NCBI GenBank assembly: GCA_934121905.1
Contig: CAKOVI010000001.1
Coordinates: 124,001-188,000, forward strand
DNA length: 64,000 nt
Direction: 5' to 3'
Origin: an uncultured Clostridia bacterium
Lineage (GTDB): Bacteria > Bacillota > Clostridia > TANB77 > CAG-508
Notes under the pieces: generated by a model
The model's input: only the letters and a program-made list of their open reading frames with translations
Databases searched by the model: none
What the model was told of the DNA's origin: nothing
Part shown: piece by piece, positions 1 to 8,271 of the stretch
Position numbering within the stretch: position 1 is the stretch's first letter
Layout of the letters: every line of letters begins with the position of its first letter
Translations under genes and position numbers: made by a program

Positions 1-1254
1 ATCAACTAAATTTTGTCCGTTCTCACAGCAATCTTTTATGTTGTCGTAATAAGTGTTGACTTCATTTATTAGAATTCTATAATCAGAAAGAATAGGACTG
101 GCTAATAAAAAATAATTGTCACATACATCTAGTATTTCATCAATTGGTTGATGTTTTTGAACCATATCATAAGCAATTAGTATAGCTAAAATATTACCGT
201 AGTTTAAAGATGAATATTCAGCAATGTTTTTTTGATAAATCGATATTATGTTTTCAAATTGTCTACTAGTTTCTGAAACAGAATCATATATTTTGTAATT
301 ATATTTTATGGATTTTAGTGAGTGTTTTACTTTCTGTATAATTTCTTCAGATGATGGAGAATGGTTCGTAGAATCTATGTCTAGCAACTTTTCTACTTGA
401 GATGAATCTAGTAAACCTAGGCATCTTTTAATTAGAATTGGATGCTTTTTTATACTACCTGTTTGTATATATGAATTTATCAGAATTTTATTCATTTGAA
501 TGTCTGTAGCTGATAGTGAGTCAGGATTAAAATTGATATTGTCTTTAGTATAGTTACTAAAGAAATAATTATATTCACGACTGGTATTAGGTGAAAATAC
601 TGGATTTTTCTTGGACTGATTAGCTAGAATATTAGCAAATTCATCAGAAAAGGTTTTTGCTAATTCTGTAATTCTTTGAAGTCCGTTCCTGTGAAAAATA
701 TATTCAGATTGTACATCTATATTTTTTAATGACATAATCATATTAACGTTAGAAGCAAATTCACAAGGGTAAATATAAGCATTGGTTAAATCTCGTGTTT
801 TTAAAACATTTTGAAATTGCTCATTATTTATTCCTTCAATTTTTATTGGATTAGAGATAAAATATCTAATAATATTAGCAGTAACATAACTAACCATTCC
901 CTCTTCAACAAAAAGAGTTCCATCTTCTTTATTTTCATTGCTGATTGCGTGTAGTAATTCATGAATAATTGAAGGGGCAGCAGGATACAGAACAGATATA
1001 TCAGACAAATCAAGATTTTCATCTACAAAATAATTGATTGAATTATCTTTAGAAGAATGCTCTGCTTGGGTTGATTGGTTGTTTTTACTGGCAATAAAAT
1101 TAAAATTAATGTTATTAGAAATATCATTAATTCTTTGAATTTCTGTTTCAATATTTGGGTAGTTTGAATGTTTATTTTTAAAGTAATGTATTGTTAATAT
1201 TTTTGATATTTCAATTAATTTTTTTGAAATACTATTATTTTCTAATTTATTCAT
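1..1254 (-). CDS. HExxH zinc metallopeptidase-like protein (3' end beyond window)
   Basis: The minus-strand frame stays open from ATG 1252-1254 to the window edge (418 codons), with GGAGG just upstream. Around residues 98-102 it reads IIHELLHAI, an HExxH zinc-binding and catalytic motif. A Glu-Glu pair follows about 15 residues later (TLFVEEGM) and could supply the third zinc ligand, as in gluzincin peptidases. No signal peptide is visible, so a cytoplasmic protein is likely. The rest is charged and Asn-rich and I recognise no family. The small gene at 1267-1509 lies 12 bases upstream on the same strand and is probably co-transcribed. The C-terminus is missing because the window ends. Confidence 0.7.
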   Translation of the reverse strand, partial: MNKLENNSISKKLIEISKILTIHYFKNKHSNYPNIETEIQRINDISNNINFNFIASKNNQSTQAEHSSKDNSINYFVDENLDLSDISVLYPAAPSIIHELLHAISNENKEDGTLFVEEGMVSYVTANIIRYFISNPIKIEGINNEQFQNVLKTRDLTNAYIYPCEFASNVNMIMSLKNIDVQSEYIFHRNGLQRITELAKTFSDEFANILANQSKKNPVFSPNTSREYNYFFSNYTKDNINFNPDSLSATDIQMNKILINSYIQTGSIKKHPILIKRCLGLLDSSQVEKLLDIDSTNHSPSSEEIIQKVKHSLKSIKYNYKIYDSVSETSRQFENIISIYQKNIAEYSSLNYGNILAILIAYDMVQKHQPIDEILDVCDNYFLLASPILSDYRILINEVNTYYDNIKDCCENGQNLVD

Positions 1255-1266
1255 TTTTCCTCCATT

Positions 1267-1509
1267 TTAATCAAATATAATTGTGGGGTTAAGCTCTTCT
1301 GGTGTTTTCCAGTCAATATTGTAGTATTTTTGTAAAAGCATTTTTTTTGTTTCCCAATATGCATGACAATAACCCAAAGTTTCTTTCGAAATATGTTGAG
1401 TATTTAGAAAAAGTTCAATTTTTTCATTAAGTTCTTTTTCAATTTTTTTAAATTCATCAGTTTTTTCAATAGGGTCTAATTTAATATCTAATTCGTTGTT
1501 TTCGTTCAT
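1267..1509 (-). CDS. Small conserved-looking hypothetical protein (80 aa)
   Basis: An 80-residue acidic protein starting ATG at 1507-1509 behind an AGGAGG-like site. The N-terminal half is Glu/Lys-rich and probably helical. The C-terminal half carries the more distinctive GYCHAYWETKK and YNIDWKTPEELNP segments, which resemble small uncharacterised proteins of Clostridia; I cannot assign a function. It sits directly upstream of the metallopeptidase-like gene and appears to share its transcript. Confidence 0.6.
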   Translation of the reverse strand: MNENNELDIKLDPIEKTDEFKKIEKELNEKIELFLNTQHISKETLGYCHAYWETKKMLLQKYYNIDWKTPEELNPTIIFD

Positions 1510-1641
1510 TAGATTAATCCTCCTTATTTATTTTCCACTTAACATAATACCATAAAATGGATGAAAAATCAATAGTGCTGGGAAAGCGAATTGTACTTGT
1601 AAAGTTATGGTGAATTTTATCATAAAAAATAACCAAATTCG

Positions 1642-1670
1642 TTGACAGTAAAATGAATAAAATGTAAAAT
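1642..1670 (+). promoter_or_regulatory. Sigma-A type promoter for the 1713-2544 gene pair
   Basis: TTGACA at 1642-1647 and TAAAAT at 1665-1670 are separated by 17 bases, close to the vegetative consensus. The first downstream gene starts about 40 bases later. Confidence 0.65.
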
Positions 1671-1712
1671 ATAAATACAATATTAATAATTAAAAATATA
1701 GAGGAGAAAATA

Positions 1713-2201
1713 ATGAGAGAAGAAAAATATTTTATAATAAATGAATATGGCGAGGGTGTGAATGTTACAAAAGAAGAGTATGAGAAATGGTGTGAGGAAA
1801 ATAAAGATAAGCAAAAAAGTGGCTCTGCACCAAAATTCCAAACACCAGAACAACAAGAAGAAAGAAGAACACTTATTGATAATGTCATAGAGAATTTAAA
1901 CCAAGAGGAATTAACCAATGAAGATTATTCTAAAATAAGACAAGATGTTAAAGTGAAAACTCAAGATGATATCGAAAAGGAAAATAGAGAACGTTTAGAT
2001 GATGATGTGAAAAGTTTTCAAACACCTCAGCAAGAAGGGGATTTAGATGAAAAAGAAGCTAAAAGGCAAAGAATAAAAGAATATTTAAACATCTTGGATT
2101 TGAAGGAAGAAGAAATGGTAAGGTTAGATAATGAGGTTAAAACTATTGATAAAGAAAATAGTGAAGAAAAAAGCACGGAGGAAAAAGAAAATGGAAGATA
2201 A
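1713..2201 (+). CDS. Charged hypothetical protein (162 aa)
   Basis: Starts ATG 1713 behind GAGGAG. The protein is very rich in Glu, Lys, Asp and Gln, with no membrane segment or signal peptide. It probably forms coiled coils or is partly disordered. The phrase FQTP occurs twice (about residues 43 and 102), hinting at an internal duplication. It overlaps the next gene by 11 bases, so the two are likely translated together. I recognise no family. Confidence 0.55.
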   Translation: MREEKYFIINEYGEGVNVTKEEYEKWCEENKDKQKSGSAPKFQTPEQQEERRTLIDNVIENLNQEELTNEDYSKIRQDVKVKTQDDIEKENRERLDDDVKSFQTPQQEGDLDEKEAKRQRIKEYLNILDLKEEEMVRLDNEVKTIDKENSEEKSTEEKENGR

Positions 2202-2544
2202 AAAAGAAATTATAGTTTATAAGGAAAACATATTTTCAAAAATAAAGAAATTTTTTAGTTCTATTTTTAATAAAAAGACAGAGGTGGAAATAAAACAAAC
2301 TATACCAAGTACAAAGAATATATCAAATCAAAAAGAAAAGTTCAATGAGTATATATCCTTTAAGGAAGATAAAAAAGGATTAAAGCTAATAAATTCTATA
2401 AGGAAAGATTTAAACATTTTAGATGAAATGAGCTTAGAAGAATTAAATGAAGTTGAAAAAGCAGTGTTGGATAGGATAAATTATGTTGATAAAAGAATTT
2501 CAAAGTTAAATACTGATTTAAGAATGAAGAAAATGGGGATATAG
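2191..2544 (+). CDS. Lys-rich hypothetical protein (117 aa)
   Basis: I chose ATG 2191 because GGAGG (2177-2181) lies just upstream; a longer in-frame start at 2131 has no such site and would overlap the preceding gene more. The N-terminus has an amphipathic stretch (ENIFSKIKKFFSSIFNKK) that could lie on a membrane. The C-terminal half (about residues 60-115) is predicted helical. It overlaps the preceding gene and forms a two-gene operon with it. Function unknown. Confidence 0.5.
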   Translation: MEDKKEIIVYKENIFSKIKKFFSSIFNKKTEVEIKQTIPSTKNISNQKEKFNEYISFKEDKKGLKLINSIRKDLNILDEMSLEELNEVEKAVLDRINYVDKRISKLNTDLRMKKMGI

Positions 2545-2590
2545 TTATGTATTTTTTTCCAATGGTAAGAGATGAAAAAATAAATTAGTA

Positions 2591-2624
2591 TTAAAAAGTC
2601 TTGCATTGAGCGAGACTTTTTTAA
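2591..2624. terminator. Bidirectional hairpin terminator
   Basis: AAAGTCTTGC and GCGAGACTTT pair with one wobble around ATTGA, followed by a T-run on the plus strand and preceded by an A-run. It ends the 1713-2544 operon and lies at the 3' end of the converging DUF4160 gene. Confidence 0.7.
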
Positions 2625-2898
2625 CAATAAAATTTAATATTCCCAGCATGAATTTTTTTCCAAATATCTACAATTTGAAAATAATGTAATGAAATATCTT
2701 CACAAATAATATTTAATTCTCTTTCAGGAATCTTACTTTTATTATGGCAAACAATGCAACCACCAGAACCGAGTTAACCATACTTTAGTGGCATTTGGGG
2801 TTGGGGTTCCTTTAGAAATATGAACATGTATAGGTTCATCATTTTCATTGGTCCAAAAATAAATTTTATATCCGTTTTAATTCAAAAATACTAGGCAA
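2621..2898 (-). CDS. DUF4160 family protein, readable only with two +1 shifts at CGG codons
   Basis: Three adjacent minus-strand frames together encode one DUF4160 protein of 91 aa. They hold in order PSIFELK, YKIYFWTNENDEPIHVHISK, PTPNATKVWLT, SGGCIVCHNKSKIP and a WKKIHAGNIKFYC end. The frame changes fall exactly at zero-frame CGG codons at plus-strand positions 2872-2874 and 2769-2771. Skipping one base at each gives LK-G-YKI and LT-G-SGG and a length divisible by three. The start is probably TTG at 2896-2898, overlapping the end of the upstream gene 2891-3166 on the same strand. DUF4160 has no assigned activity that I know of. Without frameshifting this would be a pseudogene; nine such CGG sites in the window argue otherwise. 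Confidence 0.7.
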
Positions 2899-3166
2899 TT
2901 TCTAATCCTCCTAATCGTGCGTATTTAAAAAAGAAAGCTGAACCATTTTTTACAATGTTCATAAAGTTTTCTTTTTCTTCTTTAGAATAATTTCCATCTT
3001 CTAAAATGACTTTATAACTAGGTAATTCTACAACATAAGTATCAAATCCATAATCCATAGGTCTTTCAAAAGTGACACGAACATATTCTTCTCCATTTTC
3101 ATTTTTTCCAATATTAGAAAATACACCTATTGTACCATCTGGGTATTTGGCAAATTCGTAAGTCAT
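2891..3166 (-). CDS. Hypothetical protein (91 aa) upstream of DUF4160 gene
   Basis: ATG 3164-3166 has a strong GGAGG upstream. The protein is compact and beta-rich looking (YVRVTFERPMDYGFDTYVVE), with a more helical C-terminal half. It overlaps the start of the DUF4160 gene, so the pair is translationally coupled. That arrangement resembles a toxin-antitoxin-like or small regulatory pair, but this is inference only. No CGG codon in frame. Confidence 0.55.
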   Translation of the reverse strand: MTYEFAKYPDGTIGVFSNIGKNENGEEYVRVTFERPMDYGFDTYVVELPSYKVILEDGNYSKEEKENFMNIVKNGSAFFFKYARLGGLEIA

Positions 3167-3261
3167 TAAAACTCACCCTCCTTTTTTTAAACATCATAAT
3201 TAGTATATCACATTTTATATATTTTAGCTACTAAATTTTAAATAAAAATTAGCAAAAATAC

Positions 3262-3290
3262 TTGACAACTGCTAAAAAAAAGTATATTAT
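3262..3290 (+). promoter_or_regulatory. Sigma-A promoter of the grpE-dnaK-dnaJ operon
   Basis: TTGACA 3262-3267, a 17-base spacer, then TATTAT 3285-3290. It lies just upstream of the degenerate CIRCE, the usual arrangement for HrcA control. Confidence 0.8.
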
Positions 3291-3300
3291 ATACAAGAAA

Positions 3301-3327
3301 TTAGCAAACTTTACTTTTGAGTGCTAA
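3301..3327 (+). promoter_or_regulatory. Degenerate CIRCE operator
   Basis: TTAGCAAAC-N9-GAGTGCTAA. The right half-site matches the CIRCE consensus exactly; the left half matches 7 of 9 positions. It overlaps the expected transcription start. CIRCE is bound by the HrcA repressor; hrcA itself is not next to this operon, unlike in many Firmicutes. Confidence 0.75.
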
Positions 3328-3358
3328 AATAACACTAAAACAGAAAGAAGGGATAAAA

Positions 3359-3853
3359 GTGGCAGAAAAAGAAAATACTGAAGAAGTAGAAAATATAGAA
3401 GTCAAAGAAAATCAAGAAAAAGTATTACATTCAAATGAAGAATACGATGAATTAAATGATAGATATAAAAGAGTCCTAGCAGAATTTGAAAACTTCAAAA
3501 AAAGAAGTCAAAAAGAAAGAGAAAGCTTATATAATTCTGTTTTAGGGGATATAATAACAGGAATGTTACCTGCAATAGACAACTTAGAAAATGCGGTAAA
3601 AGCAGAAAGTAAAGATGAACAATACAAACAGGGAGTTCAACTTGTAGAAAAACAATTCAAAGAATTTTTAAATAAACACAATGTTGAAGAAATACCAACA
3701 GATGGACAAATATTTGATCCAAGTTTACATGATGCTGTAGGAAGTGTACAAGACGAAAGCAAACAAAGCCAAGAAATAGTACAAGAATACAGAAAAGGAT
3801 ACAAATTAGGAAGCAAGGTATTAAGACATTCAATGGTGGTAGTTAATAATTAA
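3359..3853 (+). CDS. grpE: GrpE, nucleotide exchange factor for DnaK
   Basis: Speeds ADP release from DnaK in the cytoplasmic Hsp70 cycle. The N-terminal 35 residues are acidic and variable. A long coiled coil follows (NDRYKRVLAEFENFKKRSQK), then a C-terminal beta domain with the family ending YKLGSKVLRHSMVVV. I chose GTG 3359 with GAAGGG upstream; a TTG at 3317 lies inside the CIRCE and would add a non-homologous tail. First gene of the operon, 25 bases before dnaK. Confidence 0.93.
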   Translation: MAEKENTEEVENIEVKENQEKVLHSNEEYDELNDRYKRVLAEFENFKKRSQKERESLYNSVLGDIITGMLPAIDNLENAVKAESKDEQYKQGVQLVEKQFKEFLNKHNVEEIPTDGQIFDPSLHDAVGSVQDESKQSQEIVQEYRKGYKLGSKVLRHSMVVVNN

Positions 3854-3878
3854 TAAATATAAAGGGAGGAAGATTGTA

Positions 3879-5726
3879 ATGGGAAAAATTATAGGAATTG
3901 ACTTAGGAACAACAAACTCATGTGTAGCAGTTATGGAAGGAGGAGAGCCAGTAGTAATACCAAATGCAGAAGGAGATAGAACAACTCCATCAGTAGTTGC
4001 ATTCTCAAAAAATGGTGAAAGACTAGTTGGACAAATCGCAAAACGTCAAGCTGTTACAAACCCAGACAACACAGTAATATCAATAAAAAGAAAAATGGGA
4101 ACAAGTGAAAAAGTAAAAATAGAAGGAGATACATTCTCTCCACAAGAAATATCAGCAATGATACTACAAAAATTAAAAACAGATGCAGAAAACTATTTAG
4201 GACAAAAAGTAACACAAGCTGTTATAACAGTTCCAGCATACTTTAGTGATAGCCAAAGACAAGCTACAAAAGATGCAGGAAAAATAGCAGGACTAGAAGT
4301 TCTAAGAATTATAAATGAACCAACAGCAGCAGCATTAGCTTATGGAATGGATAAAGAACAAGACCAAAAAATATTAATATATGACTTAGGTGGAGGAACA
4401 TTCGATGTTTCAATACTAGATATTGGTGATGGAGTATTCGAAGTATTAGCAACAAATGGTAACACACACTTAGGAGGAGATGACTTCGACCAAAAAATTA
4501 TAGATTACCTAGTATCAGAATTCAAAAAATCTGACGGAATCGACTTAAGTACAGATAAAATGGCAATGCAAAGATTAAAAGAAGCAGCTGAAAAAGCTAA
4601 AAAAGACTTGTCAGGTGTTGGACAAACAAATATAAACTTACCATTTATCACAGCTGATTCAACAGGACCAAAACACTTAGATGTAACACTTACAAGATCA
4701 AAATTTGAAGAATTAATAAAAGACTTAGTAGATGCAACAGCAGGACCAGTTAACCAAGCACTTAAAGATGCTGGATTAACAGCGGCAGATATCCACAAAG
4801 TATTATTAGTTGGTGGATCTACAAGAGTTCCAGCAGTTCAAGAAGCAGTTAAGAAAATAACTGGAAAAGATGCAGATAAAGGTATAAACCCAGATGAATG
4901 TGTTGCAATTGGAGCAGCTATTCAAGGTGGTGTATTATCTGGAGATGTTAAAGACTTAGTATTACTAGATGTAACACCTCTATCACTTGGAATTGAAACT
5001 TATGGTGGAGTATTTACAAAATTAATCGAAAGAAATACAACAATACCAACTAAAAAATCACAAATATTCTCAACAGCAGCAGATGGTCAAACATCAGTTG
5101 AAGTTCACGTATTACAAGGTGAACGTGAAATGGCAGCATATAACAAAACATTAGGAAGATTCCAATTAACAGGAATTCCAGCAGCACCAAGAGGGGTACC
5201 ACAAATAGAAGTTACATTTGATATAGATGCAAATGGTATAGTTCACGTTTCTGCAAAAGATATGGCAACAGGAAATAGCCAAAATGTTGCAATTACAGCA
5301 TCAACAAACTTAACAGACGAAGATATAGAAAAAGCTGTTAAAGATGCAGAAGCACATGCTGAAGAAGATAAAAAGAGAAAAGATGAAATCGAAGTTAAAA
5401 ATAATGCTGAAAGCTTAGTATATAATAGTGAAAAGACTCTAAATGAACTTGGAGACAAGGTTAGTGGAGAAGAAAAAGCTAAAATTGAAAATGAAATTGA
5501 AGCAACTAAAAAAGCCTTAGAATCAAACGATACTGAAGCTATTAAAGAAGCAACAGAAAAATTAACAAAAGTATTCTATGAAATGAGTGAACAACTATAC
5601 AAAAATGCAAATCCAAATGCAGGAGCAGAAGGAACAGAAGGTGTAGACCCAAATGCAGGAAATGATGCAAATGACAATGGAAATGTATATGATGCTGATT
5701 ACAAAGTAGAAGATGACAATAAATAA
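3879..5726 (+). CDS. dnaK: DnaK, Hsp70 chaperone
   Basis: ATP-driven folding chaperone, full-length at 615 aa. The ATPase domain opens with GIDLGTTNSCVAV and carries NEPTAAALAYG and the DLGGGTFDVS phosphate loop. The VLLVGGSTRVP signature follows, then the linker DLVLLDVTPLSLG. The substrate-binding domain and helical lid end in the Asn/Gly/Asp-rich tail usual for DnaK. Strong GGGAGG ribosome site. Every CGG in the gene spans two codons. Confidence 0.98.
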   Translation: MGKIIGIDLGTTNSCVAVMEGGEPVVIPNAEGDRTTPSVVAFSKNGERLVGQIAKRQAVTNPDNTVISIKRKMGTSEKVKIEGDTFSPQEISAMILQKLKTDAENYLGQKVTQAVITVPAYFSDSQRQATKDAGKIAGLEVLRIINEPTAAALAYGMDKEQDQKILIYDLGGGTFDVSILDIGDGVFEVLATNGNTHLGGDDFDQKIIDYLVSEFKKSDGIDLSTDKMAMQRLKEAAEKAKKDLSGVGQTNINLPFITADSTGPKHLDVTLTRSKFEELIKDLVDATAGPVNQALKDAGLTAADIHKVLLVGGSTRVPAVQEAVKKITGKDADKGINPDECVAIGAAIQGGVLSGDVKDLVLLDVTPLSLGIETYGGVFTKLIERNTTIPTKKSQIFSTAADGQTSVEVHVLQGEREMAAYNKTLGRFQLTGIPAAPRGVPQIEVTFDIDANGIVHVSAKDMATGNSQNVAITASTNLTDEDIEKAVKDAEAHAEEDKKRKDEIEVKNNAESLVYNSEKTLNELGDKVSGEEKAKIENEIEATKKALESNDTEAIKEATEKLTKVFYEMSEQLYKNANPNAGAEGTEGVDPNAGNDANDNGNVYDADYKVEDDNK

Positions 5727-5743
5727 TTGTAAAAAAGTTAAAA

Positions 5744-5771
5744 GAGGTTGGAAACAAAAATGTCCAACCTC
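5744..5771 (+). other. Intercistronic hairpin between dnaK and dnaJ
   Basis: GAGGTTGGA and TCCAACCTC form a perfect 9-bp stem around a short A-rich loop. There is no T-run after it, so it is more likely an mRNA processing or stability element, or a weak attenuator, than a terminator. Confidence 0.5.
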
Positions 5772-5813
5772 AAACTTTGATAAAGGACGAAAAATTAGTT
5801 GGAGGTGAAAAAG

Positions 5814-6977
5814 GTGGCAGAGAAAAAGGATTATTATGAAATACTAGGTGTAAGCAAAACAGCAACAGATGACGAACTAAAAAAAGCATATAGAAAGATG
5901 GCAAAAAAATATCATCCAGATGCAAATCCAGATAATAAAGAGGCAGCAGAAGCTAAATTTAAAGAAGTAAATGAGGCATATGAGGTATTATCAAATCCGC
6001 AAAAAAGAAAAATGTATGACCAATTTGGAACAGCAGATCCTAGTGGTGCAGGATTTGGAGCAGGAGGACCATTTGGTGGTGGAAATGGATATTATTCATA
6101 TACATCATCAGATTTTGGCGATTTTGGAGACTTAGGAGATATATTCTCATCATTCTTTGGTGGTGGATTTGGAGGTCAAAGAACAAATTCAAGAAGAAAT
6201 AATGGACCACGTAAGGGTGAAGACTTAAATATAAGCATCGAAATAACTTTTGAGGAGTCTTTCTTAGGAACAGAAAAGGAAATTATTGTTAATAGACAAG
6301 AAACCTGCACAGAATGTAATGGAACAGGAGCTAAAAAAGGAACAAATCCAATAAAATGTCCAACATGTAATGGAACAGGAAATGTAACAAGTTTCCAAAA
6401 TACAATATTAGGAAGAGTTCAAACTACAAGACCTTGTTCAGAATGTAGGGGAACAGGTGAAATTATTAAAGAACCTTGTGAAAATTGTCACGGAAAAGGA
6501 ACTGTTAGAAAATCACCTAAAGTTAAAGTTAAAATTCCAGCAGGAATAAATGATAACCAAACAGTAGTATTAAGAGGTCAAGGAAATCCAGGAATAAAAG
6601 GAGGACCTGCTGGAGATTTATACATAACGGTTAGAGTTAGAAAAAGTAGTATTTATAAAAGAGACGGAAATAATGTATTCTGCGATATTCCTGTTACAAT
6701 TACACAGGCAACCTTAGGAGCAGAACTTGAAATTCCAATGGTAGATGGAACTAAAGAAGTTTATAGAATGCCTGATGGAACCCAAACTGGTACTCAATTT
6801 ACTATTCGTGCTAAAGGATTTAAGAGCTTGAATTCTACTACTCAAGGTAATTTTATTTTTAGAGTTGTTGTTCAAACTCCTAGAAAACTTACTAAGGAAC
6901 AAAGAGAACTTATGATTGAACTTGCTAAAACTATGAATGAGCAACCACCTGTGAAGAAACGCGGGTTGTTTGGGTAA
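5814..6977 (+). CDS. dnaJ: DnaJ, Hsp40 co-chaperone
   Basis: Delivers substrates to DnaK and stimulates its ATPase. The J domain (residues 1-70) has the HPD motif in KKYHPDANPD. A Gly/Phe-rich linker follows, then four zinc-binding repeats (CTECNGTG, CPTCNGTG, CSECRGTG, CENCHGKG), then the C-terminal substrate-binding domains. I chose GTG 5814 because GGAGG (5801-5805) is ideally spaced; a TTG at 5799 would overlap that site. 387 aa. Confidence 0.96.
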   Translation: MAEKKDYYEILGVSKTATDDELKKAYRKMAKKYHPDANPDNKEAAEAKFKEVNEAYEVLSNPQKRKMYDQFGTADPSGAGFGAGGPFGGGNGYYSYTSSDFGDFGDLGDIFSSFFGGGFGGQRTNSRRNNGPRKGEDLNISIEITFEESFLGTEKEIIVNRQETCTECNGTGAKKGTNPIKCPTCNGTGNVTSFQNTILGRVQTTRPCSECRGTGEIIKEPCENCHGKGTVRKSPKVKVKIPAGINDNQTVVLRGQGNPGIKGGPAGDLYITVRVRKSSIYKRDGNNVFCDIPVTITQATLGAELEIPMVDGTKEVYRMPDGTQTGTQFTIRAKGFKSLNSTTQGNFIFRVVVQTPRKLTKEQRELMIELAKTMNEQPPVKKRGLFG

Positions 6978-7002
6978 AATATAAATAAATGAGGTATGTT
7001 AA

Positions 7003-7389
7003 GTGCAGTATATTGGAGAACTTAATTTGTAAAATATAGGAGAATACAGAGAAAAGGCAATAACTAGTGAAGTGATATTAACGGATGAAAGATTGAATGA
7101 ACATATATTAATAAAACATTTTGACGAATATATGGAGTTAAAACCTTATCTAAAAAATATTATAGAGAGTCCAGATTTAATATTAAGTGATAATAGAAAT
7201 GAGGATACTATTATATTATTAAAAAGAATAAATGAGATTGAAAAAAATGGAAGAGTTGTAATAAAAATTGCTATAGCAGAAGATAAAGAACATCCTAAAA
7301 ACTCAATCTTGACATTGATGAAGCTAAATGAAAGAACATGGAAACAAACAATCAAAAATAGAGGAAATATAATATTTAAAAATTTCTAG
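7003..7389 (+). pseudogene. PBECR-type barnase/RelE-like nuclease domain, early in-frame stop
   Basis: From GTG 7003 (GAGG upstream) the frame reads MQYIGELNL, then TAA at 7030-7032, then continues in frame through NIGEYREKAITSEVILTDERL to 7389. The segment VILTDERLNEHILIKHFDEY plus the later SILTLMKLNERTW resembles the standalone phage-barnase-EndoU-ColicinE5/D-RelE-like nuclease fold (PBECR). The apparent start upstream of the stop is better placed for translation than GTG 7072, which lacks a ribosome site, so this is probably a nonsense-inactivated toxin. There is no CGG here. A restart at 7072 giving 105 aa cannot be excluded. Confidence 0.5.
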
Positions 7390-7415
7390 ACAAAACTGAA
7401 TTAAAGTGCTATAAT
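7387..7415 (+). promoter_or_regulatory. Promoter of a small RNA transcript
   Basis: TAGACA 7387-7392, 17-base spacer, TATAAT 7410-7415. No open reading frame follows before the terminator at about 7561. Confidence 0.65.
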
Positions 7416-7421
7416 TAACAT

Positions 7422-7561
7422 ACAATAAGAAGGGTTATTTGAAGTGGACAATTGTGCCCTCCACACACCTACTAATAAATAGGTCAAAAGAGATGTAGGA
7501 TTTGGCACACCTACCAAATAGCCAAAGAAAGAAACCACTTAGCAGTGGTTTCTTTGGTTTT
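7422..7561 (+). ncRNA. Candidate small RNA, 6S-like rod architecture
   Basis: A promoter at 7387-7415 and a strong terminator at 7522-7561 bracket about 140 nt without a plausible ORF. The RNA can fold as one long interrupted hairpin. GGTTATTTG pairs with CAAATAGCC, TGTGCC pairs with GGCACA, and CCTAC pairs with GTAGG, with an unpaired region between. That is the general plan of 6S RNA, but I see no diagnostic primary-sequence match. It converges on xpt, so antisense effects on the xpt 3' end are also possible. Confidence 0.4.
7522..7561. terminator. Terminator shared by small RNA and xpt
   Basis: GAAACCACT-TAGC-AGTGGTTTC stem with an outer CCAAA/TTTGG pairing, followed by T-rich sequence on the plus strand; A-rich on the other side, so it can serve the converging xpt gene as well. 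Confidence 0.7.
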
Positions 7562-8132
7562 AATCTAAAAACTCAATTAAATCTTTTCCCAATTTACTAA
7601 CTCTAGCCAAAGAATAAACATCAAATCCGCTATTAACTAATTTATCATGCCCAGGCTGAAAAGCCTTCTCAATAACAATTCCAACACCTTTAACATTACA
7701 ATTAGCCATACTCAAAATTCTAGAAGTACCTAAAACAGCTTCACCATTAGCCAAAAAATCATCAATAATTAAAATATTGTCATTTTCATTTAAAAACTTT
7801 TTAGAAGCAGTTAAAATATAATCAGAATTTTTTGTATAAGAATGGACAGTTGTCTCATAAACATCTCTATTTAAAATACTTGAATGTTGTTTCTTAAAAA
7901 TAACCATAGGAATATTCAAAATATTTGCAGTTGCAAAAGCAGGAGCGATTCCAGAACTCTCTATTGTTACAACTTTAGTAATATTTTTATCTTTAAAATA
8001 ATTAGCAAAACATTTTCCTATTTCAGTCATTAAATTTGTATCAACTTGATGGTTCAAAAAACTATCAACTTTTAAAATATTTTCATTTAAAGCAATTCCT
8101 TCTTCTAATATTTTTTTCTTTAACAAATCCAT
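7560..8132 (-). CDS. xpt: Xanthine phosphoribosyltransferase
   Basis: Converts xanthine and PRPP to XMP in purine salvage. 190 aa. The PRPP-binding loop is ILIIDDFLANGEA (about residues 120-132). The VVTIESSGIAPAFATA and VIFKKQHSSIL segments match Xpt. AGGTGG-like ribosome site upstream. Bacterial xpt is often behind a purine riboswitch, but the 139-base gap to rnr is too short and lacks the conserved core, so I see none. Divergent from rnr. Confidence 0.9.
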   Translation of the reverse strand: MDLLKKKILEEGIALNENILKVDSFLNHQVDTNLMTEIGKCFANYFKDKNITKVVTIESSGIAPAFATANILNIPMVIFKKQHSSILNRDVYETTVHSYTKNSDYILTASKKFLNENDNILIIDDFLANGEAVLGTSRILSMANCNVKGVGIVIEKAFQPGHDKLVNSGFDVYSLARVSKLGKDLIEFLD

Positions 8133-8271
8133 AAGAATACCACCTTTTTATATAATAATACTTAGTATAACATAAAATCCGATAAAATTGTTTATTTTTG
8201 CAAAAAAATGTAGTAAAATAAATAAAAATCATAAATAGTGTGATAATAAACACAGGAAATGGAGAAAATTT

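Noticed and set aside
1514..1918. Minus-strand ORF of 134 residues
   Set aside because: It is antisense to the start of the 1713 gene and covers that gene's promoter; composition is that of an AT-rich shadow frame.
8133..8271. Purine riboswitch upstream of xpt
   Set aside because: The gap is only 139 bases shared with the divergent rnr promoter, and I cannot find the conserved junction sequences.
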